NCBI GenBank assembly: GCA_032622095.1
Contig: CP136061.1
Coordinates: 57,739,301-57,803,300 of the forward strand
Reading direction: 5' to 3'
From: Siphonodentalium dalli
Lineage: Eukaryota > Mollusca > Scaphopoda > Gadilida > Siphonodentaliidae
Length of the DNA stretch: 64,000 nucleotides
The notes under the pieces were generated by a model, which had not been told where the DNA came from, searched no databases, and saw only the letters and a program-made list of their open reading frames with translations. Position 1 is the first letter of the stretch. Each line of letters starts with the position of its first letter. The position numbers were made by a program, and so were the translations under genes. Shown piece by piece: positions 34,489 to 45,057 of the stretch.

Positions 34489-37411
34489 TAGCGAGTTTGC
34501 GATACCCGTCGGAAGGGTACAGGTACCGGTAGATCCAGGTAGATCGGTGAAAATCGTCACGGTCATTTGCGTACTTTGAATGCAGCACATAAAGCGATAG
34601 GGATTTGGAACGGGTAGATGTATCCCGTTGACTGGTAGTCTTTCGCTAAAGTTTTCTCACTCAAAAGTACATTAGTTCTACGAAATAACAGTCAGCTATG
34701 CATTAATCTATTTATTGCACGATTTAATTGCCAAATCTCATTGATACATTTGTCATGTAAGCCAAGTTTTATGTTCAAAGTATCGAGGCGGCTTCTAACA
34801 CTAAGATAACTATGGAATGCCGATTTGTTTACTGACAACTGTCTTCACTCAAGTAATGACATGTTATTTTTTGGGAATGTGATTTGGGGGGGCTAACCCC
34901 GGGATTCTCGACATGTTATGATTAAGAGAGTGAGTTGGAGGTGCTATACGCAGTCTCGACACAGGGACGTAATTATAGGGGGTCTCCGCGTTGAGAAGGT
35001 GTGTCCACCTTCAAATTCCCAACTATACACCCCCTTAAACCACACCAAACAGAGGTTTGTGCGTAATTCAAATTGTGCACGCCGTTGGGCTCTGATTCCC
35101 CCCATGCAACTGATCCTTCACTGTCCTGAATATTATTGTGGACTGTTCTAAATGGATCAGTAGTCTTGTTGCAGAAGTCCTGTGATGGGGGGTTCCACCT
35201 TGCCGACCATGCAGTACGAGAACAGTTTTGTAGATATGAACCTGGAAATTGCAAAATCATAACATCTAGTGCTCTAACACCAGGCAAATTCACGCCCTGG
35301 TTTGTTTTTCACAAATCAATGATCAGTATTGACGAGCCACTGCATGTGGTTAGACCAGGGCATACCGGGTCGATTATGGTTCGGTCTGGTGTGAGAACGT
35401 TTTGAAATCTGAACATGAAAATTGATAAATTATTGACTTTCCTCAAGCTTTACATTTGTTGGATATTTCCAACCTGCTGTTGACCATATAGCCCGAATGT
35501 TTTTCTACCAAAAGTAGGAATATTTGCAAATGTTGGTCTAAAACTAAAAAAAAAAAACGCACTAATACATTTTTGGAAAATCAAACTGAATGACAGAATA
35601 ATTTCAACGTATGTTTTGGTGTGTTAGGTATATGCAATATCCAACTGTTGACAAAAGTTGGGGTGATACACCCCACCCTCTCGATACACCCCACGTCCCC
35701 TATCGACCCTTTGTGCATAAGTACACCGTGAATGTGTTACACGATTGAATACAACCGTTCAGTTATTGTACCTTATGTGGTGGTGACTGATTTCTCATTT
35801 TAATATAGATATTTGACTTTTGAACTGACATGGCGCATTTGAACCCCAAGACTGTTGTATATTGTAGTGGCCGATAGTGACACCAAATACTGATATACAC
35901 ACCTCATAGTCGGCACAATCTTACCGTCATCAGATCGACTTTTAGCTGTTTTCTTTGTTTCGCATAGACGTGAAGCAAACGCTCTTTATTCGAACCATAT
36001 AATGAATAGTGTACCATTAAACACCCTTTATATTTAACAAGTTTGATTTTTATACGCCCGTTTGAAAAAAACGGCCGCATTATAGTATTGGTCTGTCCGT
36101 CCGGGCGTCCGTCCGTTAACCTGGTTTCCGGATGATAACTTTAGTTAGAGTGAACCAAATTCAATAAAATTTGGTATGTGGGTTTATGAGCCGAAAAGTA
36201 AGTTCAAGTTCGAATTTGGGTTCCGCCCGCCAATTTTCACCGGAATTATGCCCCTTATTTGACGTTTTTTGACTTAGAAAATCCTTGAAATTTGTTGTCC
36301 GGATGATAACTTTAATATAGTTTATCGGAATGAATCCAAATTTGGTATATTACTTTCTCCCACCAAAACACAGGTCAAGTTCGAACTTGGGTTCTGGCAG
36401 AGTTAGTTAGAGTGAACCGATTTCAATCAAATTTGGTATGTGGGTTTATTAGGAGAAAAGACAGCTCAAGTTCGAATTTGGGTTCCGTCCACCAATTTTC
36501 ACCGGAGTTATGCCCCTTATTTGACGTAATTTGACTTAGAAAATCCCTGAAATTTGTTTTCCGGATGATAACTTTACTAGAGCTTATCGGATTCAATGAT
36601 AATTTGGTATATTACTTTCTCCCACCAAAACACAGGTCAAGTTCAAATTTGAGTTCCGTCCGCCAATTTTTTCCAGAGTTATGCCCCTTTTTTACCAGTT
36701 TCCGCCGGGGGTATTTTGCACGCCCAGTGTAGCTCTTGTTCTACCTACATCCGGGTTTAGACCCAGACAAATATCCAAGTTCTTGGGATGAATATTCCCT
36801 AGCCCGATCCTTCGAAAGATTCCAACCCATTACCAGTTATATGACTAAATATTCCCCAACTAATATAAGGGGCAATTTCGGTCTTATATCTGACTAAAAG
36901 TGCATGCATGTAGGACATTCTTGGACCCTGGGTCTAAACCAACACATTTTACACCGAATAATGGTTGGATTATTAAATTAGCGTAATTGTATATTTGTGC
37001 TATCATAACATAATTTCTCAGTCAGAAAATTCCATCTGTTCTAGACGACACTCGAACGGTCTGGGAAATTACTTATGAAAGCTAATTATTGAAAATGTTA
37101 CCAAAATGAGTCAAAGAAAGACGCCAACCCCTTCCACTTTCGCCTCGTCCCTGGTTAATGCAATCCATTATCCACGCAGATGTCCATCATATAACCATAA
37201 CAACAAGTATAACGTCGGCCAAGAAAGCGAATGCGGATAACAATTTCTCTACATCATATATATTGTGCTGCAATTGGCTCACCATACACTACCCGTCGAT
37301 ATGCTTAATTCTACCCGTAAAACAGTTTGCGATTTCAAAACGTGTACCGGTACGGGTAGCTACCAGTACCCGTACCGGTACCGGTACCCGTTTGAAATCG
37401 CAAACTCGCTA
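34489..37411. mobile_element. ~2.9-kb inverted-repeat element with GGTACC-rich ends
   Basis: Left end TAGCGAGTTTGCGATACCCG then GTACAGGTACCGGTAG; the right end is the inverse: ACCGGTACCGGTACCCGTTT then GAAATCGCAAACTCGCTA. The inside contains repeat I and a short module also found at 13.6 and 50.5 kb. No transposase seen; the frames at 34973-35405 resemble nothing known. A perfect target duplication is not visible, so class is uncertain (hAT-like ends). Confidence 0.6.
36052..36730. repeat. Dispersed repeat I, two tandem units plus a partial
   Basis: GTCCGTCCGGGCGTCCGTCC, then repeated TTTCCGGATGATAACTTTA, AATTTGGTATGTGGGTTTAT and TTCGAATTTGGGTTCCG at about 290-bp intervals. Confidence 0.7.
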
Positions 37412-38061
37412 ATGCACAGAGAAATGTTAAGTAAATGAGGTGATCTTACAGCCTTTAAACGCCCGCTTAATTTGCCCAGATCACATTACACACAACATAT
37501 TCCATATTATATACCATTTGGAAGTGGAACAAAAAAATATATATTCCACCAGAACACAGAACACCCAGTGATAGAGGTTCTCAGATTCACCCCCAGACTT
37601 CCCAAGTCATTTACAAAGAATGAATCATAATTCACAACAACGAGGTAGAGTTATTCCCCTTCCATTGAGAATAATAGACTGACCAGATCGAAATTAAGCA
37701 CAGAACACAGTCGGCATCTTGATAAAAAACAACATGTTCACTGTTTATTCGACTGGATAAGTTGATAATACAATGTTTTGGAGCTTCCTCATTCAAATGA
37801 TATATAATATGGAATAAATGTATGTTGTAAATAATGTGATCTGGGGTTTCGAAAATCAAGTGGGCCTTTAATAGGCTGTGTGTTGATGGAAACTCCTACA
37901 AATGAATTAATGGGAATCAAGTAACTACTCATAATAAAATATTCAGTTATCAAAGTCATATAATGCTGAATCAAACAACAGTGTTTCCTAGACATTTGTT
38001 GAACTCATTAGTTGACATTCCTAAAAAAAAAAATGGAATCAAGTACATATCCAATATCATA

Positions 38062-38278
38062 TACACCATTATCCTAAATAATCGACCCCTAAAACACAGC
38101 AGAATTATGGGAAATTTTTCAGGATTTAGTCGGAAATAAGGCTTGTTGCCATTCATTGGAAAGCTCTCACCGACAGCTTTCCGATGAATGGCAGCAAGCC
38201 ATATTTCCAATTAAATCCTGAAAAATTTCCCATAATTCTGCTGTGGTTAAAGGGTCATATACTTTGGGCATTACTGTA
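38062..38278. mobile_element. Family A palindromic MITE, left end mutated
   Basis: ACACCATTATCCTAAATAAT to GGGCATTACTGTA; the full hairpin is present. Confidence 0.78.
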
Positions 38279-38821
38279 CATCTGCAGTTATCAAAGTGTT
38301 AATCCTCAATCTCAAAACAGGATTTTCTATGTGTGTTGTCTCCTGTTGGTGGCTGTGTGCAGACAGAACACTTCGGAGATAAATGGGTGTTTAATAACAA
38401 AGCGCGATGCTTGCCAGTTAGAAAGTTTTTCATCTGACGTTTAATCTCCCTGAAAATCCAGCTAAGTGTTTGATGTGTTTTGTAGATTTTTCTGCTCGAC
38501 TTTGCCAAGAAGATATAGAGAAGGATTCATCTTAGGTGGCCTTTGTCAGAAGTTATTTAAACATATCCAGGGTGTGCTGGCCTGTTTATCTAAGGTGCCT
38601 ACTTGGATATATGGTTTAAAGTCTGGCTGTCACTGTGGGAATTTGGAAATGCTGAAGAACTTCACAGTACCGCCCGGAGATGTCATTGTACGGCTTCAAA
38701 TAATAGATCGATACTAAAATTTGAATGGGAAATAAGTTGCTTATTCATTGTTTTATCATGTGAAGAAAAAACAAGAGATTCATGAGTAGATGTGATGATT
38801 CAAATTTGGTAAAAAGTCGGT

Positions 38822-39294
38822 AGTGTTGAAATGATTCATTGACTAGTAATAGTAGATGTCGACTAGAATTTTGGACAAAATCAACTACCAATTTGCTAGT
38901 GGCCTCTTTGCCTAGAATGATATAACTCTATAGTAATATGTATGATTGCATGCATTATATGGACACACTTAGCACATGGAGAAGTGTTATAGAAGCTGTA
39001 AACAAAATAAGTCAGTAACCAAACTAGCTTAGTCATGGTTACATTTGCAGTCAAACGAGCAGGATATCAATGTCCTAAAATTATACATGGAGAACCAGAG
39101 TTTGCTTTTTAGTGACACCTGGGCACATTGTCCAAGTTTTCTCAGTCTACAACAGCTGGGATATCGGTTGGGTTGATGCTGTTTTGGACCGAGTCCTGCC
39201 CTGTTTCTCTTCTGTAACATACTTTCAGCCCTCAAATATCTGATATAGTGTTGACTAAAAATCGACTAGTGACCATTGATCATTTCAACACTAA
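38822..39294. mobile_element. Family J inverted-repeat element, copy 1
   Basis: TAGTGTTGAAATGATTCATT...GACTAGT at the left and the inverse (ACTAGTGACCATTGATCATT then TCAACACTA) at the right, about 470 bp. Centre with CAACAGCTGGGATATCGGTT. Confidence 0.6.
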
Positions 39295-39630
39295 AATTTG
39301 ATTATGTTTCTTAAATTTATCGGTCTTACATTGCGACACAGATGTCTAGACAGATGGATGGACACCCCACCGTCATTTATCAACCATAAGTCGAGTATAT
39401 TATATAACTCGACCAAAACTCTTTTTTGTCTTAAAGAATTTATGTCTGTCCTTAATAGACAGGCCTGAAGCAAATTGAGCCTATCTATTGCATGTGTGCC
39501 TGTCAAGTGCATTCCTGTAAAGTTTCTTCAGATAGACTGATGCCAGTCTCTTTGAAAAGCCAATGAAGATGAACGTCTCTAGATCTGTGGTTTAAATTTA
39601 GTTTCTGTATTGATGGGATTCCCTCCATTG

Positions 39631-39800
39631 CATTGTTAATGACGCGGAGCATGCGCGATATCATTGGTTAATGACGCGGAGCATGCGCGATATCATTGGT
39701 AATGACGCGGAGCATGCGCGATATCATTGGTAATGACGCGGAGCATGCGCGATATCATTGGTTAATGACGCGGAGCATGTGCGATATCATTGGTTAATGA
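39631..39800. repeat. 31-32-bp GC-rich minisatellite, five units
   Basis: Unit TTAATGACGCGGAGCATGCG then CGATATCATTGG. Units 2-3 and 3-4 differ by one T. Contains GCATGC and GATATC palindromes. Confidence 0.9.
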
Positions 39801-39899
39801 CATAACAGATCATTTGAAGGCAGAATTCAATCTCTATAAAAAGCTGATCATGATGACAGATACTGCTTCGTAGTTGGTTATATTTAAAGACATATTACG

Positions 39900-40259
39900 T
39901 ACTTGTTAGGGTGCGTGAAACTGATAACTTAGTATTCAAGTGCTATGCCAACTGGAGGAATGTAGCATTTTACTAACATCAACGAAAATCTCAAGACAAT
40001 CGACCGTACCACTCCGCAGAAAACATCGTCTGAACTACTCTCAATTGTAAATATTTACTACTCGAATCGGGACGCATCTGTCAGTGATAAACTAACGAAA
40101 ACGATTTCGCCATCGGCAGTCACTGCATTTAATTAATATATAAGAATGACGGTGTGTGCTGTCAATTTAGATATAATATTTGTAAAAATAACTACTTTGA
40201 ATAAGATTATTCTCCATTTCTATTTGATCACCCTACCGGAGTGTTTCACATCACTTTAA
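39900..40259. repeat. Dispersed repeat H, copy 4, inverted
   Basis: Minus orientation: AGTGTTTCACATCACTTTAA at the right end, GTAAATATTTACTACTCG inside. Appears uninterrupted and is the best reference copy. Confidence 0.65.
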
Positions 40260-40854
40260 ATTGCGAGATGAGAGGACAATGACATGTTGACAATTTTCCC
40301 ATCCATTGTCAACACATCTAATATTGTAAAACTAAAAACAGGTGATATATCCAAAATTAATTATACTCATCACAATCTAGGAGACAACATCTTCGAGATT
40401 TTATCAGTCAATGATATTAATGACTGATTATTCTTATACAACTTGTTGTTTTTATGACTACTATTCTCACAAACATTTACTGCACCAAGAATGCACTCCA
40501 TATCTGGAAATGGTTTATTACGGCATGTTGGGAATGTCGAGTCTTTGTAGAAATGAAAAATAAGCAAGAGACGTACATCTGATAGGATTTTCGTCGGCTT
40601 TTCAAAGAGACTGGACAGATGCCCAAATGCACAACACAAAAGACAGACGTACATCATAAAAACCGACAAATAAGAAGCTTATAATTTTATAATTTTGTTA
40701 ATTAAAAATTCATGATGTCAAGAACACACTCATTCAAATTAAGTTATCCACCCTGAAAATCTGAATGATCATATTTCATAGATATTGTCCGAACACTATG
40801 TGTGCCTTTAGTTTCCATGGATTTACATAATGAGATCTAGACAAATGATCTATC

Positions 40855-41071
40855 TACAGTAATGCCCTAAATAATCGACTCCTTAACCACAGCAGAATTA
40901 TGGGTAACTTTTCAGGATTTAGTCAAAAATATGGCTTGTTGTCATTCATCGGAAAGCTCTCAATGAGAGCTGTCCGATGAATGGCAACAAGCCATATTTC
41001 CACCTAAATCCTGAAAAATTACCCATAATTATGCTGTGGTTAAGGAGACGATTATTTAGGACATTACTGTA
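40855..41071. mobile_element. Family A palindromic MITE cutting an open frame
   Basis: TACAGTAATGCCC to GGACATTACTGTA; the frame 41056-41313 runs into its right end. Confidence 0.82.
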
Positions 41072-41313
41072 TACGATAATTCGCCAACTTCATTATGTTG
41101 AAGACTCTTGCGAAGGGATCGAGTAGATTCACCACCCAATTTGCCCAGGATTTTTTGTTGAATCTGTAACCTCTTTGCACGGTAGCGATCTTTAACGCGG
41201 CACACTGTTGCACATGGGACAGCCACTATCGTCAGCTCACAATCTGAATGTGTGCCCAGTGTAGTGTCATCACTGGTCATTATGAGAGGAGCGGAGTTAC
41301 GAAATTCGCCCAC
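41056..41313 (-). CDS. Uncharacterised small open frame, possibly a truncated gene or pseudogene
   Basis: Open frame on the same strand inside the intron between exons 4 and 5. The first ATG is at 41278-41280, giving 74 residues. Composition looks coding: TIVAVPCATVCRVKDRYRAK, then a basic helical run RLQIQQKILGKLGG and STRSLRKSL. The frame ends inside family A MITE 40855-41071, whose insertion supplies the last residues (YTVMS) and the stop, so the original C-terminus may have been cut off. I see no convincing splice acceptor and recognise no family. It could be an alternative exon, a decayed retrocopy or chance. Confidence 0.25.
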   Translation of the reverse strand: MGEFRNSAPLIMTSDDTTLGTHSDCELTIVAVPCATVCRVKDRYRAKRLQIQQKILGKLGGESTRSLRKSLQHNEVGELSYTVMS

Positions 41314-41404
41314 TATGTATTTTTAAATTTATTTTTTGTCTGAGATTATTTTGCTTCTGGAATTGTTCTCAGAGCACTGATTGTGGCATTGATGGTTGAT
41401 TTGT

Positions 41405-41525
41405 GAAGCCCTTGGTACTGGGAATGCAGATGGTTCGACCAATACCAGATTAGAAACCTCGACTGCATGGATGGTGTAGCTCAGAGGTCGGCCCCCAAAC
41501 CAACTGAGCTATCAGCTCCCCCCAT
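41405..41525 (-). mobile_element. tRNA-like SINE head
   Basis: On the minus strand GGAGCTGATAGCTCAGTTGG gives a good A box; a B-box-like GGTTTCTAATCTGG lies 55-60 bases further. Body and tail are unclear. Confidence 0.4.
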
Positions 41526-41941
41526 TTTTGATGGCTGGTTTACATTCAGATCTAACACTATTGAGACATTCCCAGTGCGCAGACAGACTGGTACGCAGCT
41601 CTAACAGAATACCAGGTTTTATCAATGTCAGCCATTACTGTGTCAGACAAACACACAAAAATAAGAGATATAAAGTGTCATTATGCACATTATAGCATCA
41701 AAGGTTGGCAGACAGCCACTGATTGTTTGCGAAATCATCATTAACACAACAAAGTTATATACCTTTCTGCTGTACAATTAGTCAGTGTTGTTAGGACACC
41801 ATGCATAATATTGAATGTTTGAGCCAATTGAGAGAAATGAAGGATTAAAGGACAATTAATTTCCATGTCATTCACGAATATAGACATCATATTATGTAGC
41901 ATTGCATCAAGATTCTGAGGATATCCCAACATCACATGATA

Positions 41942-42158
41942 TACAGTAATGCTCTAAGTAATTGACTCCTTAACACAGCAGAATTATGGGTAACTTTTCA
42001 GGATTTAGTCGGAAATATGGCTTGTTGCCATTCATCGGAAAGCTCTCGCTGAGAGCTTTCCGATGAATGGCAACAAGCCATATTTCCGACAAAATCCTGA
42101 AAAGTTACCCAATAATTCTGCTGTGGTTAAGGAGTCGATTAATTAGAGCATTACTGTA
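41942..42158. mobile_element. Family A palindromic MITE
   Basis: TACAGTAATGCTC to GAGCATTACTGTA with nearly perfect arms. Confidence 0.85.
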
Positions 42159-42711
42159 TAAGAAAGAGGAATTACCTCCCATATGTCAGTAATCATATTA
42201 AAGGGCCACATAATGTTTGGGTATCTGATTTTATCCATATGAATTATGGAGCCATTAATATACGGTTATAATTAATGATGATATCTCCCATAAAATAGTA
42301 GCAAAAAGATACATTCATCCAAGATGTATGCAACATATGTGGCCTAGGAATGTCTAGCAACTGATAGAAAATTGCTGTCAGCTTGGAAAATTCCTCTTTA
42401 TTCTACTATGAAGCATTGTGTGTGCTTTAATTCATATTACAAGATAGAGTTCTCCCCTTTTGTCCATGAAGAGAGTCAACTATGGTCTGACTTGAAGCAA
42501 ATACAGAAATACTCAACACAAACCATGTTACGTAAACGAATAAAACATCAGTTTTTTTCTATCATATTCAATTTTGTTCTCGACATGATAACTTTTGGAG
42601 CTTCTTTTCAATGGTATATAATAAAAGAACATGAAATATATGGATGTAATTTGAGGCTTCAAACATTCTATGAGCTTTTAACTTCCTGCTGGAACCCGCA
42701 AGAAGATCAAA

Positions 42712-42913
42712 TACAGTAATGCCCTAAATAATCGACTCCTTAACCACAGGAGAATTATGGGTATTTTTTCAGGATTTAGTCGGAAATATGGCTTGTTGCC
42801 ATTCATCGGAAAGCTCTCAGTGAGAGCAACAAGCCATATTTCCGACTAAATCCTGAAAAATTACCCATAATTCTCCTGTGGTTAAGGAGTCAATTATTTA
42901 GGGCATTACTGTA
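42712..42913. mobile_element. Family A palindromic MITE
   Basis: TACAGTAATGCCC to GGGCATTACTGTA. Paired change CCACAGGAG / CTCCTGTGG on the two arms. Tip shortened. Confidence 0.85.
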
Positions 42914-43021
42914 TATCCAAGATGTTAACATATATATTATTCAAGCGCATTTTGAATCTGTTAAACAGTTGAGACATAGTTTGAGGTTTCTAATATTTGA
43001 ACTTATGATGTGATAACATAC

Positions 43022-43109
43022 CTGCACTGTATATTGCTGAAGCTGACTTGCCACCAATCGATTGGTCAAGTCGTCTCCCTTTGTCAGAAGTCCGCTCTAT
43101 CTTCAAAGT
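43022..43109 (-). CDS. SASH1: SASH1-like gene, exon 4: linker after the coiled coil
   Basis: Residues 58-86 plus one base of codon 87. The acceptor is TTTTATGCTTGTAG and the donor GTATGT. The peptide is TLKIERTSDKGRRLDQSIGG then KSASAIYSA. Entry is phase 0 and exit leaves one base, which joins AG of exon 5 to give Glu87. I see no recognised domain. An alternative acceptor nine bases further in (TTTGAAG) would drop TLK and keep the frame. Confidence 0.65.
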
Positions 43110-43232
43110 CTACAAGCATAAAATGAGCAGTCAATCTCAACTCAGAGGGTTATCTCCCTTCTAAAATATGGTATGTCACTTAAAATATAATTTGTTCACA
43201 TTTCTCATTTGGTAAAATTTATGTGATTTGAA

Positions 43233-43286
43233 CTTAAGTGCAAATGATTTACACTTAAGTGCAAATATTTGCGCTTAAGTGCAAAT
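43233..43286. promoter_or_regulatory. Three spaced copies of CTTAAGTGCAAAT (possible intronic enhancer)
   Basis: Exact 13-mers at 43233-43245, 43254-43266 and 43274-43286, spaced 21 and 20 bp, in the intron between exons 3 and 4. CTTAAGTG fits the consensus known for NK2-class homeodomain proteins, and TGCAAAT is part of the octamer bound by POU proteins. Function is inferred from motif and spacing only. Confidence 0.4.
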
Positions 43287-43384
43287 AAATAATAAATGTG
43301 AAAAGGGCCTACCATAGAAACTCGCGCACTCGTTTCTTTCAAGCTGATAAACCCTGAATCTACATGTACATCTATCAATTATGG

Positions 43385-44048
43385 TTAGTTTTGAAGCAAC
43401 TCAGCGATTCTGGAGTCGCCTAGTCGAACCCCAAAAGTTGAGTCAAAGTCGACTAGCGGTACTTGCAGCCAAGAATTATATACATGTAGCTATACCCATA
43501 TCCATATTTCCCTCAACACAACAGGTATAAAAAAAAAATGTAGAGTATCAACTTTTTCGCATTCTACTAAACTGGAAGTATTTAACCAAGTGATTTCGAT
43601 AAACCAGGATTCTTCAGTCAAAGTTCCATTGAAACTGAGTCCCGAATGTCAATTTCACCATATGGAACTTGGAACACCTGGTGACCCAGTTATCTCACGA
43701 ATTCCGACTTTAATATGTCCTACCTACTGAACATACTTAATATGTTGAGTTTTTAACACTGCCACATCCACAGCAAGAGGTCGATCAACATGCCATGTAC
43801 TAGACCAATTCTTCTCGGTTCACAACAGCTTGGGATATCAGTTGGGATCATCCCAAACATTATCTCAAGCTGTTGTGAACCAAAAAGACTAGGTCTAGCC
43901 ATGTACATATATTATAGTCTTTTAACTCTTTAATATATATTGTGGGAAGTATATATAATGTTCTGACTAGTCGACTGCAAAATACAGAGTCGACAGTGGG
44001 AGCTATCAGCATCGACGTTAGATAGTCGACAATATCGTTTCAACACTA
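43385..44048. mobile_element. Family J inverted-repeat element, copy 2
   Basis: TAGTTTTGAAGCAACTCAGC at the left, GTCGACAATATCGTTTCAAC then ACTA at the right. A 90-bp hairpin lies inside at 43803-43898 (GGTTCACAACAGCTTGGGAT and inverse). Fills most of this intron. Confidence 0.55.
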
Positions 44049-44204
44049 AACATGGTTGAAAAAATGAATAATAAAAGGTCACTGACCAAAATTGAAGGAT
44101 TTATGGGTTTCAAATCCCATACTACAAACTGTAGGAGGAATTAATTACATCAACATGATACAAAGTGCATATAGGGGGACAATAAATTAAGGTAAGTCAC
44201 TCAC

Positions 44205-44252
44205 TGTATCTGCTTCTTGTTTCAGTTTCTTTTCATCTTCAAACTGTTTAAC
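44205..44252 (-). CDS. SASH1: SASH1-like gene, exon 3: short coiled-coil exon
   Basis: Residues 42-57, only 48 nt, phase 0 at both ends. The acceptor is AATTTTATTTTCAG and the donor GTGAGT. The peptide VKQFEDEKKLKQEADT is highly charged and helical. It aligns without gaps with the ARLKEYEAQ part of the conserved SLY motif of human SASH1. The splice signals on both sides are nearly consensus. Confidence 0.7.
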
Positions 44253-44392
44253 CTGAAAATAAAATTAAGACTATTATAAGAGCAAGAGTGACATGGAAAA
44301 AACATAACAGAATTATCATTAGTGCAAGAGTGAGAATAACTTTGGAAAACTAGAAAAATACAAAGTCATGAAATAAGAAAATTTCTTCTCAC

Positions 44393-44461
44393 TTTAGTGA
44401 ATATAACTTCAGTATGATGACGATGCCCGAGACATAGCCCACATAACTGCATATCTCTTTC
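44393..44461 (-). CDS. SASH1: SASH1-like gene, exon 2: SLY-motif exon, unusually rich in Cys and His
   Basis: Residues 19-41, 69 nt, phase 0 at both ends. The acceptor ends AGCTTTGTAG and the donor is GTGAGA. The peptide is ERDMQLCGLCLGHRHHTEVI then FTK. With exon 3 it lines up without gaps against the human motif [32 protein letters not shown] (E-R, QL, TE and KVKQFE positions agree). Met and Val of that motif are Cys here and the next residues are His. Taken alone it could be misread as a zinc finger. It is short, and homology is inferred from spacing rather than from high identity. Confidence 0.58.
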
Positions 44462-44587
44462 CTACAAAGCTCGACACCAGCTTGACCCGTGTGAATGACT
44501 TAAGATCAGGGTACGTGATATGCATCAAGCAATCAAGTAGTAACTCGATAAGTCAAAGTCGGAAAAAAAAAAACACTTGTTACATAC

Positions 44588-44641
44588 CATTGCTCTACAA
44601 CGACCCACACATACAATGTAGTTCACATAGTCCTTACAAAA
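44588..44641 (-). CDS. SASH1: SASH1-like gene, most upstream exon found (partial gene)
   Basis: Residues 1-18 of the partial chain, 54 nt, phase 0 at both ends. The acceptor is CTTTATGCCCTGCTGAG and the donor GTATGT. The peptide is FCKDYVNYIVCVGRCRAM. It joins exon 2 across a 126-nt intron. No start codon is implied, so earlier exons must exist. Human SASH1 carries a FWQNFRKNQKG segment just before this position, and I could not find its equivalent upstream in the window. Cys-rich like exon 2. This is the weakest of the chained exons. Confidence 0.48.
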
Positions 44642-44862
44642 CTCAGCAGGGCATAAAGAGCTTCAGCTTAATTATGACTTTCTTAACAAGGTGGTCATTA
44701 TCACAGGAAATAATGTTCACTGGAGACCCTCCATGCATTATTCATTGTTCATATTGACTTAGTGCACTTCTCTAGAATGTAAGATTGGCGAGCTTTTTAC
44801 AGACTGGCAAATTATAAGTCATACTTAGCTTAGCAGGTGTACTATCATAAAGCAACAATGAA

Positions 44863-44975
44863 CATACAGACAGTTAAGAATGGAATTTTAATAGGAAGTC
44901 TGTCCACAAAGTTAGGAAAACAAAAGAAGTGTTAATATTTTAAAGATGTGTTTTGAGTTCTGGACCACCATTTAT
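44863..44975. repeat. Dispersed repeat K, copy 2
   Basis: Nearly identical to 2877-2992; here it runs directly into a family B right end. Confidence 0.6.
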
Positions 44976-45057
44976 GGTAGACTCGCATATATAAGAGAAT
45001 GCACTGGCACAGGATCTTTAATGCTGCACCAGCGCAGCTCCGGTCATGAAAAGGTTA
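44976..45057. mobile_element. Family B MITE, right end only
   Basis: GTAGACTCGCATATATAAGA to GTCATGAAAAGGTTAA. Confidence 0.65.

Noticed and set aside
34973-35405. Overlapping frames of 89-106 residues on both strands in the 2.9-kb element
   Set aside because: No transposase motif or other family resemblance; the two strands are equally open, as expected by chance.
42372-42719. 115-residue plus-strand frame
   Set aside because: Begins at a non-ATG codon, AT-rich composition, and ends in a family A MITE.
44393-44641. B-box or other classical zinc finger upstream of the coiled coil
   Set aside because: Ligand spacing does not match a B-box, and the segment aligns without gaps to the SLY motif of SASH1; kept only as a Cys/His-rich observation.
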